From Sphingomonas panni (GTDB taxonomy: Bacteria > Pseudomonadota > Alphaproteobacteria > Sphingomonadales > Sphingomonadaceae), in contig NZ_JAKREU010000001.1 in assembly GCF_022664435.1 (NCBI RefSeq), positions 868,001 through 932,000 of the forward strand: DNA of 64,000 nt, written 5' to 3'. The position numbers and the translations under genes were made by a program. This document shows, piece after piece, positions 31,301 through 39,968 of this stretch. Below the pieces are notes generated by a model. The model saw only the letters and a list, made by a program, of their open reading frames with translations. It was not told where the DNA came from and made no database searches. Every line of letters starts with the position of its first letter. Positions within the stretch are counted from its first letter, which is position 1.

Positions 31301-32093
31301 GGCCGTCGCCGAAGCGCTGCGCAACGCTGTCGTGAACGGCGCGGTCAGCGGCGTGTCGGAAGCGGTAAAGCGCGCCCTTGGGTCCGGAAAGGACATCGAG
31401 CGCGCCGTTGCCGAGGCTGGCGCGGTGCGGCAGCTCGAAGCCTCCCTGGGCGGCGTCGCGGGTGCGATCAAGGCACAGTTCGACGACTTCAATTCGGTGG
31501 CGGCCGAGCGGGTGCGGCTCGCCAAGTCCTACGGGCTCGACCTGCTGGCCGTCGAGAAGAAGAACGCCGAGGATCGCAACAAGATCGCCGAGCAACTGGT
31601 AAAGGCGCAGGTTGGGTCGCTGAAATCCCTAATCGAGCAGATGACCACCGGCGACCTCGCGGAGGGATCGGCGATGGATAGAATCGCTGCGCTAGACGAC
31701 GCGATCGGCAAGGCGAAGGCCGATCTCGCGGCGGGCGTCGACGGCGCCGGTGACGTTCTGGCGCGCCTTTACGAGCAGCGGCTTTCGACCAGCAAAGAAG
31801 CCTATGGCACGACCGGGCAGTATGCCGCCGACCGGGACCGGGTCCTGGTCGAGGCGCGCGAGGCGATCGCCCAGGCCACGGCGCGGGTCGACGCGGGCCG
31901 CGGGAGCGATCCCGCACTGGCGGCGACCAACGTCGCGATCGCGACAACCAACGCCACCCTTGACGAAAACAACGACCAGAACGCGGAGATGATCGCAGTG
32001 CTGCGGGAACAGAATGACCTGCTGCGCGGGATGGTGTCGGGCGGTGGTCGCGGTCTGGTGTCGATCGACGTCGCTCAATTGGCGCGCGTCTGA
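28344..32093 (+). CDS. Tail tape measure protein
   Basis: The protein has 1249 residues, by far the longest of the phage, and is mostly coiled coil. A hydrophobic stretch near residues 185-215 (AFFAGPWGAVILTGTAVLAP) and a Gly/Ala-rich one near 840-900 fit the membrane-active parts of tape measures. From the usual 1.5 angstrom per residue the tail would be about 185 nm long, which is a rough inference. It follows the chaperone genes. Confidence 0.92.
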   Translation: MTLKTSLLVTGDSSVAQAAVEELAGEVRKLTTASEAAVAGAKKQAAAQSDATASARAQATAQRDAGSGASELARGMQAAATTTDNLAQEAREATAACGGLAEAQRRVSQASRDNTKAANDNVRSAGQIKAGYQQVGQQLQDVGIMAMMSQGKFSDFARIAAFQGGSLAAAIDMIGVKGAGGRLAAFFAGPWGAVILTGTAVLAPMIEKLLETGSAADEARERMEQAAGAADTFGAAQSLLAKVIDTTTGKLKTQNATLVQQIRLAAQLNIQQAAKEQKTASQALGKIAEPSLGDVLGAVGENLSGFAAGRRSGEGGRALTQRLQPLKDAVADYQRFIGTIKDPTALSASEQTAVQRGTDAILNRITRLGQAGKLAGKDIIDAKQAVLSLATTVDAQIANQAVVDAIDGKAIDARLKPYERPDKPRKPTKPASTAARDEFGRDAADKLAGIVGQFDGAPDIIEKTNAKVRELDDLIEDLGRRKPPNFAALIAQAEEAKTTVRVGLIGTIAEAFDRPKTLADRAGLALADLDAVITDLSARQPVDWQKAVAAANAAKGSIADALNRPLEEYLQQADEASRITGALIEGRGQEAEALRIILQLERERGPLSEAQAARVRDSVAARREEAAALERVRRSQLIYLDGAREVRDAIDDATQAWVRGDLRTFLQTPAKLVDSFAQLRGRELFEGLFGEGFADLERALTEGPAEKAARAMAGELDNAGDAAADMTGALDRAAPAIDAFVRSVSSGAPGGSAANAVAQAQPAIDAYIAARFGKTATGGTDEIVVEGQRRSAPRMSTEQLFTNALTKASSTVAGLFTSKDNAGRIGAIIGDKATTAIKGAADGAAVAGVAGFLGIKMSGAGSQIGGALGSLTGIPGASIVGSILGGLIGNEFKGPTRSGYAAIGTDAGGSAFSTVSGGKNSEGRRTEAVGYGNTIMDRLGQIAGSLGGTLAGGLNLGTIGTQGDKYVFDRDGAGSAEGIKVDSLQEAVAEALRNAVVNGAVSGVSEAVKRALGSGKDIERAVAEAGAVRQLEASLGGVAGAIKAQFDDFNSVAAERVRLAKSYGLDLLAVEKKNAEDRNKIAEQLVKAQVGSLKSLIEQMTTGDLAEGSAMDRIAALDDAIGKAKADLAAGVDGAGDVLARLYEQRLSTSKEAYGTTGQYAADRDRVLVEAREAIAQATARVDAGRGSDPALAATNVAIATTNATLDENNDQNAEMIAVLREQNDLLRGMVSGGGRGLVSIDVAQLARV

Positions 32094-34249
32094 TGGCGGC
32101 GAAGATCATCCTGATCGAGGCGAAGCCGCGCCGGATGGATGGCACCGAAGTTGTCGTCCGCCTTGCCGGTGGCGGGGACGATCGCCCCTACCTGTACGGC
32201 GGTGAGCATTGGCGCGCCGGTATCGTCCAGTTGCCCAAAGTGACCTCGGAGGTCGAGTTCACCGGGGACCAGTTGGGCGGTGGCGGGCTCGCAAGCGTTA
32301 CCGAGCTGCGTTGGTCGCCGTCGACGAAGGCGTTGCTGGCGGAGATGACTAACTTGTACTGGCTCGACGCGCCGGTGACCGTTCGTATCGGTTCGGAAGG
32401 CGACGCGCTGCCGACAATCGACACGACCAGCACCGTCGTCGCAGCGCCCAGCGAGCCGGGCGCCTTACGTATCGTCCTGGCCGACGCGATCGCCGATCTT
32501 CGCCGCCCCCTCCTGGTCGATCGATACGCCGGCACCGGCGGCATCGAGGGACCCGTCGAGTGGAAGGATCAGATCAAGGCACGCGCATGGGGACGCTGTT
32601 TCAATGTACGCGGCCGGTTGCTCGACAAGGCCGCGAACGTCTGGTGTTTTGCGGACCCCCAGCGTCCGTTGCATGCCTTCGACGCTGTTCGCGATCGTGG
32701 TGTCGCAGCGAGCGCGGGCGACCTGACGCTGTTGGCATGGCAGGGGTCGGTCGAGGCCACGCTTGCCGCGCTGCGTGGCGCGCAGACGCCGGCCGGCGGC
32801 GGCGTTCTGTGTCCCAGCATCGCCTGTGTGAAATGGTGGACCCGGCCGGCCGGTGATCTTTACGCCGATTTGCGAGGTGAGACGGCCGGCGGCTATGTCG
32901 AAACCGCGCCAGAGATTGTGGAACGCGTCGTGTCCGCCCGGTCGCCGCTTGCCTTTGCCGTTGGCGAGGTGGCCGCTGCGGCGGCGTCGCGCCCCGCGCC
33001 GGTCGGGCTTTTTGTATCGGACGAATCCAGCCCGGCTTCGACTGCGATCAGCGACTTAATGGCGCAGGTGTCGCTGTCGTGGGTGATGTTGCAGGGCGCG
33101 ATCGTGCTGCGCCGCTGGGAATGGGGCGCGTCGGTGCGATCCGCACGAAGCCAGAGCGTTGCCAGGCGCGAAGTCATGCGGCCGGTGGCGACGCAACGCT
33201 TGGGCTATCGTCGTAACTGGTCACCAATGCAGCGCGCGGACCTTGCGGCCAGCGTCCTCGCCAGCGACGTGACCTATGCGGATGGAACGACCGCCGAAGA
33301 CTGGAAGCCTGCCGAGCCCGGCGCGGATGTCACTGGCAACAACAAGGCGAAGGATACGGCCGCAGTTGCCGGTCGACCCGCGGCGCAGGTCGTCGGCGAC
33401 CTCGACGTCGTACTCGGCAATCTTCTGACGGAGATGCTGCGCAACGCGACGTTCCGCGGAGAGTCGGACGAAATCTGGTACATGCCGGACGGGACGCCGG
33501 TTCGCACCGTGACGCAAGTGCTGTCCGCGCTGGTCGATGGTCAGGCGGCCTATATCGCGGACCTGCGGCAGGTCGATGGCGACGGCAACCTGAAGGCGGT
33601 CACCACACTAAATAGCGGTGGACACGTAACCGGTACGGTTCAGCTTAACGACGGCAAGCGGGGGAGCTTTTATGTCGTCGCCGACGAGTTCGGCTTCGTC
33701 GATCCCGCCGATAACATCCAGCCGGTGCCGACCAAGCCGCTCTACTATGTCGACGGCAAGCTCTACATGGACAACGTCTTTATTCGGAAGCTCGACGTCG
33801 ACGTCGTCACGATGAAGAACATCGTGGCCGATCAGGTCACTGGCCTGGTCAGTCACGGCTTTCCCGATCAGTCGATCACGCCTGGCGGTGGCGAAGTGAC
33901 GATCGCCGACCTGCCCGGCATCGTCATCGGCGACAGCAAGGATGGCAAGGCGCGCGTCACCATCGAACTCGACCTTGATGGCACGGTCGCCAACGACGCG
34001 GGCATCATGCTGCGCGCCTATGTGAACCTTGGCAGCGGCTACCAGCTCTACCGCGCCAAGCCGCAGGGCATCCGGGTTATCGACGGCAACGCCCGCTGGA
34101 TATTGCCGGTGTCGATGTCGGTGTCGGTGTTTGCCGGTGCGCCGGTCGGGGTGCGCTTCACCGCGCAGACGACCGGGATCGGCGGGGGCGGCCTGAACGC
34201 CAGCTACGTGCGCAACGTCGAAGTGTCCATCCAGGCGGGGTATCGCTGA
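32093..34249 (+). CDS. Tail tip/central tail protein (J-like)
   Basis: The protein has 718 residues. The N-terminal 200 residues resemble a distal tail hub (LASVTELRWSPSTKALLAEM, APVTVRIG), and the second half has the DUF1983-like signature ADLRQVDGDGNLKAVTTLNS...YVVADEFGFVDP...PLYYVDGKLYMDNVFIRKLDVD seen in lambda J-type tip proteins. The C-terminal 130 residues look like a beta-sandwich. It probably closes the tail and carries the receptor-binding proteins encoded next. Confidence 0.8.
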   Translation: MAAKIILIEAKPRRMDGTEVVVRLAGGGDDRPYLYGGEHWRAGIVQLPKVTSEVEFTGDQLGGGGLASVTELRWSPSTKALLAEMTNLYWLDAPVTVRIGSEGDALPTIDTTSTVVAAPSEPGALRIVLADAIADLRRPLLVDRYAGTGGIEGPVEWKDQIKARAWGRCFNVRGRLLDKAANVWCFADPQRPLHAFDAVRDRGVAASAGDLTLLAWQGSVEATLAALRGAQTPAGGGVLCPSIACVKWWTRPAGDLYADLRGETAGGYVETAPEIVERVVSARSPLAFAVGEVAAAAASRPAPVGLFVSDESSPASTAISDLMAQVSLSWVMLQGAIVLRRWEWGASVRSARSQSVARREVMRPVATQRLGYRRNWSPMQRADLAASVLASDVTYADGTTAEDWKPAEPGADVTGNNKAKDTAAVAGRPAAQVVGDLDVVLGNLLTEMLRNATFRGESDEIWYMPDGTPVRTVTQVLSALVDGQAAYIADLRQVDGDGNLKAVTTLNSGGHVTGTVQLNDGKRGSFYVVADEFGFVDPADNIQPVPTKPLYYVDGKLYMDNVFIRKLDVDVVTMKNIVADQVTGLVSHGFPDQSITPGGGEVTIADLPGIVIGDSKDGKARVTIELDLDGTVANDAGIMLRAYVNLGSGYQLYRAKPQGIRVIDGNARWILPVSMSVSVFAGAPVGVRFTAQTTGIGGGGLNASYVRNVEVSIQAGYR

Positions 34250-34656
34250 TGGCCGAGAGCATCAACTTTGCCGGCGCGGCCGAAGTCGTCGAGCGGTTCG
34301 GCGACCTGCTAGACCAGTGGACGGCGATCGTCCGCCGCGTGCTGGTGCAGGAAGTCAGCGGCGCTGGGCCGGTGGCGCTGACCGATGCGGCGCATGGCGG
34401 CAAGTCGCTGCTGGTGTCGAACGGCGGGTCGCAGGCGGTCATCGTCCTGAACCTGCCAGTCGACGCCGCGATCGGCACGCTGTTCCTGGTCGACCAGGTC
34501 GGCGTGGCACCCGTCAAGCTCGCGCCGCCGGCCGGCGCGTCGCTCCGCAACCGGTCCGGGCACAATGGCCCGGCCGGGCAATGGGCGTCGGTCAGCGTGA
34601 AGTGCATCCGCCCGAACGAATGGCTGCTGGGCGGCGATACGGACCTGATCGCGTGA
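34249..34656 (+). CDS. Hypothetical tail protein, 135 residues
   Basis: It overlaps both neighbours by one base (TGATG type). The first 45 residues are helical (AAEVVERFGDLLDQWTAIVRRV), and the rest is a small beta domain (LVSNGGSQAVIVLNLPVDAA, TLFLVDQVGVAPV, WASVSVKCIRPNEWLLGG). This plan resembles short tail-fibre connector or collar proteins. No family is recognised. Confidence 0.6.
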   Translation: MAESINFAGAAEVVERFGDLLDQWTAIVRRVLVQEVSGAGPVALTDAAHGGKSLLVSNGGSQAVIVLNLPVDAAIGTLFLVDQVGVAPVKLAPPAGASLRNRSGHNGPAGQWASVSVKCIRPNEWLLGGDTDLIA

Positions 34657-37013
34657 TGCTGGCGGTCCATGCCGGCTATGCGGCGCTGTTGCCGGTCGTC
34701 CAGCGCCGGCCGTCCGCGCGCAAGGCGGCGATGATCGTGCCGGGCGGTGCCGGGGCGATGGACGGCAGCAGCTGGGCGGATGCCGCGCCGCTGACGGCGA
34801 TGGACGCGATGGTCACGCGAGCGGCGGCAATCGGTGGCGACGTGTGGGTCCGCGCCGACCTTGGACCCTATGCGCAGAACGGCAACATCCCGATCACCCA
34901 TGGCGGGACCGCCCAGCGCCGGGTGACGATCCGGGGTGTCGACGGCAACGGACAGTCGATGGCGGCGCGGATCGTCGGCGCGCGCGCGAACCCTTGGACG
35001 AAGGGCGCGGCGGACGGTGCCGAGGTGTTCCGCCTGCGATCCGGTGCGGATCATCTGGGGTTCGCGTTCCTCCGGTTCGAAGATCAGGGCTATGGCTGCA
35101 TCCGCTCGCAGCAGCCCCATAGCGACCTGCTGATCGAGGATTGCAGCTTCGCCAACGTCCGCGCCTTCTATGAGAACGGGTCGAGCGGGCACGGCATCGA
35201 CGCCACCATCTCCGGCTTCACAATGCAGCGCTGCACCGGGATGGGCTGGTCGAAGCATTTCGCCCGCTTCCGCTATGCCAGTCACGACATCCTGATCGAG
35301 GATTGTACTGGCGACTCGCTGGAACAAGACGGCGACAATTTCTGCAACGGCATCGTGCTTGAGGGATCGGAGAGCGTCGGCCTTGCACCGGATGGCCTGC
35401 CCAACGGCGTGCATGACGTAATCATGCGGCGCTGCTCGATGGGCAACTGCCGCGACACGTTGAATTTCTACCAGAACGGCGATGCGTTCGGGTCGGAGGG
35501 ACAGGATTACAACGTCCTGTTCGAGGACTGCCATGGCTGGGGGTGCAGCGACGCGGCATTCGACTGCAAGAGCCGCAACACCCGCTTCGTTCGCTGTTCG
35601 GCGGACGACTGCAAGCGCGGCTTCCGCATCTGGGGGGATGCCGTGGCGGTCGATTGCGTCGTTACCAACCCGCGCAAGCGCGGCGGCACCGGCGCGGCGG
35701 CCTGCATCTCGACGTTCAAGAAGGGCTATTTCCGCTGGTATGGCGGTCGCTTCGAACAGACCGGCACGAACTCGGTCATCGTTGCCGAGGACGGCGGCTT
35801 TACCGCTTACACCCCCCGCACGGTAATCATCAAACCGGCCGACGCGCCGCTGTCGCGGGTCGAAGCGAACAGCATCGTCACCGAAATCGACGAAGCGGAC
35901 ACGACCCCTCCGGCACTGGTGAAGTCGACCTACACGATCAAGACGATCGCCGGCACGACCAGCTACGACATTGCCCCCGGCGCCACCTTCGATTTGCAAG
36001 AAAACCGCATCCTCAATGCGGTCATCACCACGACGAAGCCGGCGACGACGCGCATCGTCCACGCGCAGGACTATGCGGCCTATACCGCCACCGGGCAGAC
36101 CTGGACGATCCTGCGTCAGGACTATGAGAATGACCGCAGCGTTGGGCAGGACCAAACCTACCGCGTGCCGCTGCGCCTGTACGATGCGAACGGCAACTTC
36201 GCCGACACGCCGCTGGCGGGCCACATCCTCAACGTCGACGATAACCCGATCGGCCCGGCCGATCTGAAGGCGTCGGGCGTGACGGCCGGCGCGTGGTGGG
36301 AAGTGCAGGACCGCTCGACGTTGTTCCTTGATCGCGCGGGGCAGGTTCCGGTGTCCGCCTGGGCGGATGATGGCGACCCGATCATTCGGCGGGTCAACGA
36401 CAAGCTGTTCGCCAACCACCTTGTCGTACCCGACGACAGCATGGGGTTCTATCTGCGGCACGATGACCTGGGCAGTTACTGGCTGGAGCCATACACCGCC
36501 GGGTCGTTCTTCCTGATCGGTGCGGCCGGCGCGCTCCAGTTCGCCAAGTTCACCGCGTCGCTCGGCATCTACCGCGAGCCAGGCGAGGCCGGGCCGCATT
36601 GCCTGATTTCGGTCCCGCGTTCGATGACGATCCCGACCGCGACGAACGCGACGTGGTGGATGGTCGTGCGCGACGGGCAGAGCTTCATCATCCGCCTGCC
36701 GGCGTCGGGCAACAGTGGCACGTCGACCGGCAATTTCGGGATGCAGGGCGCGCCGCTGGTGCTGTCGCTGCTGTCCGAACCCGGCCTTGCTCGCTCGAAC
36801 GCGGTCGACTGTCTCGATGTCGCGGACAATGCGGCAGTGACCTATCCGGCCGCCCTCGCGAACGCTCGTGCCCGGCTGCTGGCCGACGGCAACGCCGGGC
36901 AGACGTTCAACGGCCGCTTCTATGGCGGTGTGGTGACGAACCGCACCGAGTCCGACGACTTCCGGTTCCGCATCGAGCGCCAGATCGCCGAGTGGGCGGG
37001 CGTCGCGCTTTGA
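34656..37013 (+). CDS. Right-handed beta-helix tail protein, possible depolymerase
   Basis: The protein has 785 residues. Residues 60-380 have the rung pattern of pectate-lyase-like beta-helices (DLLIEDCSF, FTMQRCTGM, HDILIEDCTGD, HDVIMRRCSMG, YNVLFEDCHG, NTRFVRCSAD), with a conserved Cys in each rung. A middle part (KSTYTIKTIAGTTSYDIAPG) and a C-terminal LamG-like sandwich (FNGRFYGGVVTNRTESDDFR) follow. It is probably a tailspike that binds or cuts the sphingan-type surface polysaccharide. The catalytic residues cannot be assigned by eye. Confidence 0.8.
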   Translation: MLAVHAGYAALLPVVQRRPSARKAAMIVPGGAGAMDGSSWADAAPLTAMDAMVTRAAAIGGDVWVRADLGPYAQNGNIPITHGGTAQRRVTIRGVDGNGQSMAARIVGARANPWTKGAADGAEVFRLRSGADHLGFAFLRFEDQGYGCIRSQQPHSDLLIEDCSFANVRAFYENGSSGHGIDATISGFTMQRCTGMGWSKHFARFRYASHDILIEDCTGDSLEQDGDNFCNGIVLEGSESVGLAPDGLPNGVHDVIMRRCSMGNCRDTLNFYQNGDAFGSEGQDYNVLFEDCHGWGCSDAAFDCKSRNTRFVRCSADDCKRGFRIWGDAVAVDCVVTNPRKRGGTGAAACISTFKKGYFRWYGGRFEQTGTNSVIVAEDGGFTAYTPRTVIIKPADAPLSRVEANSIVTEIDEADTTPPALVKSTYTIKTIAGTTSYDIAPGATFDLQENRILNAVITTTKPATTRIVHAQDYAAYTATGQTWTILRQDYENDRSVGQDQTYRVPLRLYDANGNFADTPLAGHILNVDDNPIGPADLKASGVTAGAWWEVQDRSTLFLDRAGQVPVSAWADDGDPIIRRVNDKLFANHLVVPDDSMGFYLRHDDLGSYWLEPYTAGSFFLIGAAGALQFAKFTASLGIYREPGEAGPHCLISVPRSMTIPTATNATWWMVVRDGQSFIIRLPASGNSGTSTGNFGMQGAPLVLSLLSEPGLARSNAVDCLDVADNAAVTYPAALANARARLLADGNAGQTFNGRFYGGVVTNRTESDDFRFRIERQIAEWAGVAL

Positions 37014-37035
37014 TGAAAACGAAAGGGACAGCGCC

Positions 37036-37416
37036 ATGGCGGCGGTAGAGCAGACGTTCGGGCAATGGCTTCAGTCCGAGGCCGATTTCATCGTGCGCGA
37101 TGACCCGGTTACCAAAGGCCGCTGGGGCGCGTCGGCGCGGACCGTCGAGTGCGTCACGTCGATCGCTACGCGCGCGGCCGCCCTTGCCGAGGCCGACCGC
37201 CAGAACGCGTTCTGGGCGCGTGGTCCCTTCGCGATCGACATCCACACTGTCACCGGGACGGACTGGGCAGGCGAGCTGGCGCGCGTCGTCACACTTCAGA
37301 TCGATGAGCTTGAATATTCGGCCGGCGCTGAAGTCTTCGTCGTTGGGGTCGAGCCCGACCACGCGATCGGGATGACGACGCTGACGGTCATCCAACCTCT
37401 GGGAGGGCGCGCGTGA
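37036..37416 (+). CDS. Hypothetical tail-region protein, 126 residues
   Basis: The start has an AAAGGG ribosome site. The sequence is mixed alpha/beta (VECVTSIATRAAALAEADRQ, AFWARGPFAIDIHTVTGTDW, LEYSAGAEVFVVGVEPDH). It could be a small structural adaptor. It overlaps the next gene by ATGA. No family is recognised. Confidence 0.6.
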   Translation: MAAVEQTFGQWLQSEADFIVRDDPVTKGRWGASARTVECVTSIATRAAALAEADRQNAFWARGPFAIDIHTVTGTDWAGELARVVTLQIDELEYSAGAEVFVVGVEPDHAIGMTTLTVIQPLGGRA

Positions 37417-38180
37417 CCGGCCTGCTGATCGTCGAGCCGATGCCGTTCACCGTCGCGGCCTCGCGTGGAACCGGGGCCGCCAACTTGGCGTCGGCCGATC
37501 CCAAGGAAGTCTGGGCGGATGCGCAAGCCGGCAGCGCGGCGACGTTGACGATCGACCTGGGCGAGGTCCGCACGATCGATACCGTACTGCTAGGCTATGT
37601 GCGGGCACCGGCTATCGATGCCCGCTGGACGATCACGGGCGGCGTGACCGGCGCTGGGGAAAGGTCAATCCAGGCCGACGACATCCTTCGCGTTCCGGAC
37701 GCTGCCGGTTCCTTCCGCCAACGCACGCACGCGCTCTGGACCGGTGCTGCGGTGGCCGTCCGCTATCTCGCCCTGACGATCTACCAGCCGGCGGGGTCGC
37801 CGCCCCTGACTGCCGGCGTTCTGGTGATCGGCAAGGCCTGGACGTCGATCATGGGTCGGGAGTGGGGACCCGGCCGCCAGCCGATCGACGGCGGTTCGGT
37901 CACTGCACTGTCGTCGGGAGGCTTCGCCGTTGTCGAAGGCGCTCGAAAGAGTGCGCTTAGCTGGACGTTTGGCGACCTGTCCGTGGAGGAAGCTGGCCTC
38001 CTGGAAGGCATCGCCGACCGCCTTGGGGTGTCCCGGCCGGGCCTGGTGATTGAGGACGCCGCCCGCACCGCCGGGCTGGCCTCCCGCATCCATTACGGCG
38101 TGTTCGGCCGCTGGAAGCCGCCCGAACGACGCAATCGCACCCAGACGCGCTGGGACATCGCAATCGAGCAATGGACATGA
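37413..38180 (+). CDS. Tail-region protein with discoidin-like domain
   Basis: The protein has 255 residues. The N-terminal 150 residues look like a galactose-binding/discoidin sandwich (SAATLTIDLGEVRTIDTVLLGY, DARWTITGG, AVAVRYLALTIYQPAGSPPL). The C-terminal part (FGDLSVEEAGLLEGIADRL, FGRWKPPERRNRTQTRWDI) is typical of tail proteins that follow baseplate genes. It may bind sugar or connect fibres. Confidence 0.62.
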   Translation: MTGLLIVEPMPFTVAASRGTGAANLASADPKEVWADAQAGSAATLTIDLGEVRTIDTVLLGYVRAPAIDARWTITGGVTGAGERSIQADDILRVPDAAGSFRQRTHALWTGAAVAVRYLALTIYQPAGSPPLTAGVLVIGKAWTSIMGREWGPGRQPIDGGSVTALSSGGFAVVEGARKSALSWTFGDLSVEEAGLLEGIADRLGVSRPGLVIEDAARTAGLASRIHYGVFGRWKPPERRNRTQTRWDIAIEQWT

Positions 38181-38196
38181 ACGGGAAGAATCAACG

Positions 38197-39915
38197 ATGA
38201 GCATCAAAACCCTGGTCCGGTCGTACAAGGCCACTTCGGCAATCGGGCGATATCGCATTGCCGCCTTCGGTAATCCCTCGATCGATAGCACCATCGTGCC
38301 GGCGACGGGGCCAAACCAGCCGCTTGTCGGTACGAGCGGTAAAGTTGGCGGCCCGGCCGGTGCGATGATCGATATCATGCGAGCCGGTATCGGCACGGTC
38401 GTTCTTGGGGGGACGGTTGCTGCCGGTGATTGGTTGACGGCAGACATCGACGCGCGGGGCGTGAAGGCGACGGCCAGCGGCCAGCGAGTGATCGGTTACT
38501 CCGAGATCGACGGCATTGCCGGGGACTGGGCCGACTACAAGGTCGCGCCGGGCATCTTCGTTATGGGGGGTACGCCGACACCGACCCCAACGCCAACGCC
38601 GACCCCAACGCCAACGCCGACCCCAACGCCAACGCCGACCCCGACGCCGACCCCTAGCGCGTTCCGACAGGCGACGACGGGGACAGCCGACCCGGATGGC
38701 CTCAACGCATTAGGCAGCGGCGTCACGAAGCGCCGGGCGCGCAACCCGATGCCGTTGATGATCGGCGCCGGGCAGACCGGCCGATGCCGGATCACTGCCG
38801 CCGGCAACTATGTCGACAAGTCCGTCGACGGTGTTCGTCCGGAGAAGGTCGTCAGCTGGTCGGGCGTGACCGCAATGGGCGCGCAGGTGCACTGCGTCAG
38901 CTCGGCCGGCGCGGTCGTCGGCAACCTGTTCCGGCTGAAGAAGGGCGGCGTCGAATCGTTCGTGCCTGCCGCCGGCGACGTCGTCTTCGATCCGTTCTCG
39001 CCGGCCGATCTCGGGCTGACCGAATGGCCGAACGGGGGCCAGATCATCGGCATGATGGAGATCGACGCAGCGTCCGGCACGCTGCTGCCGATGACCTATG
39101 TGTCGGGCAGCAGCGGTGACGCCGGCGCCGGCAGCTATGACGGCGGCACGACGAGTTTCGGCTCGACCACCTTCACCGCTAACGGCGGCAGCAATTCCGG
39201 CACCCGGCTGTGCCAGTTCCTGAAGTGCGAGATCGAGCACACCAAGGGCGCCATCTACGGTCAGGGTACGAGCCGCGTCGACGGCAAGGGCAACCATCCG
39301 GCGGGATACGGCATCAACCGCGGCGGCTTCATGCAGCAGGCGGCCTATCGCGCTGGCAAGCCGATCGCCAAGTTCGCGACCGACGGCGATCGCCTGCAGT
39401 ATTGGGCGGCAAACATCCGCGCAGGCCAGACCTGGCGTTTGAACCACGTTGCCGGCTTTACCGACGCGTACATCGATGAGCCGTACAACGACATCAACAC
39501 CCGGCCGCTTGCTGACATCCTTGCCGATCTCGACTTCGTGATCGCGCAGATGCTGGCAGTGAACCCGACCCTGCGGATCCACTGCGGCTTTTCGACCGTC
39601 CGCTCGACGTCGGCCAGCGGGAAGTTCCTTGCGCCGCCCGACCAGGAGCCGAACGCGAACTATCTGGCCACGGGTTCGGGAACGGGCTTCGGCTACAACC
39701 AGGCCCTCGTCGGACGTGCCGGCATCACGTCGACCTACAACTTCCGCCAGGACGTCCAGTACAGCGCGGAATACCCGAACATCTGGTACAGCGACGGCGT
39801 CACGAACAATCAAATGACGCCCGAGGGTGACCATATGACGGCGTTCGCGGAAGCCCGCGTCGGCCGACTGGACGGCGTGCTCTGTCAGCACATGATCGCC
39901 AACGTAAACCCTTAA
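38197..39915 (+). CDS. Decoration domain - Thr/Pro linker - SGNH-like domain protein (putative head or tail fibre)
   Basis: The protein has 572 residues and three parts. Residues 1-125 (SYKATSAIGRYRIAAFGN..., GGPAGAMIDI, VLGGTVAAGDWLT, SGQRVIGYSE) match the decoration protein at 23528 position by position, with about half the residues identical. Residues 126-153 are 14 Thr-Pro pairs. The rest, from about 260, resembles phage SGNH/GDSL hydrolases: INRGGFMQQAAYRAGKPIAK, GDRLQYWAANIRAG, EPYNDINTRPLADILADLD, and EGDHMTAFAEARVG in place of DGxH. The GDS block reads YGQGTS, so the nucleophile may be moved or lost. It could be an enzyme or lectin displayed on the capsid. Confidence 0.78.
   Translation: MSIKTLVRSYKATSAIGRYRIAAFGNPSIDSTIVPATGPNQPLVGTSGKVGGPAGAMIDIMRAGIGTVVLGGTVAAGDWLTADIDARGVKATASGQRVIGYSEIDGIAGDWADYKVAPGIFVMGGTPTPTPTPTPTPTPTPTPTPTPTPTPTPSAFRQATTGTADPDGLNALGSGVTKRRARNPMPLMIGAGQTGRCRITAAGNYVDKSVDGVRPEKVVSWSGVTAMGAQVHCVSSAGAVVGNLFRLKKGGVESFVPAAGDVVFDPFSPADLGLTEWPNGGQIIGMMEIDAASGTLLPMTYVSGSSGDAGAGSYDGGTTSFGSTTFTANGGSNSGTRLCQFLKCEIEHTKGAIYGQGTSRVDGKGNHPAGYGINRGGFMQQAAYRAGKPIAKFATDGDRLQYWAANIRAGQTWRLNHVAGFTDAYIDEPYNDINTRPLADILADLDFVIAQMLAVNPTLRIHCGFSTVRSTSASGKFLAPPDQEPNANYLATGSGTGFGYNQALVGRAGITSTYNFRQDVQYSAEYPNIWYSDGVTNNQMTPEGDHMTAFAEARVGRLDGVLCQHMIANVNP
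38581..38652 (+). repeat. 18-bp tandem repeat encoding the Thr-Pro linker
   Basis: Three perfect copies of CCGACCCCAACGCCAACG (38581-38634) and one altered copy follow each other in frame. Gain or loss of one unit would change the linker by six residues without breaking the frame. Confidence 0.85.
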
Positions 39916-39968
39916 AGGCGGGCGCGCCTGAATACGCGGCTGGCACAATGGCAGGGGAGCAATCTGGG

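Noticed and set aside
34158..37037. A very long open frame on the minus strand opposite the beta-helix gene (and a similar one opposite gltB at 55038-57863)
   Set aside because: High GC content keeps antisense frames open. The predicted proteins are rich in Arg, His and Asp with no family motif, and they lie exactly opposite well-recognised genes.
38572..38655. Regular short repeats that could be taken for a CRISPR array
   Set aside because: The units are contiguous with no spacers and encode the Thr-Pro linker in frame.
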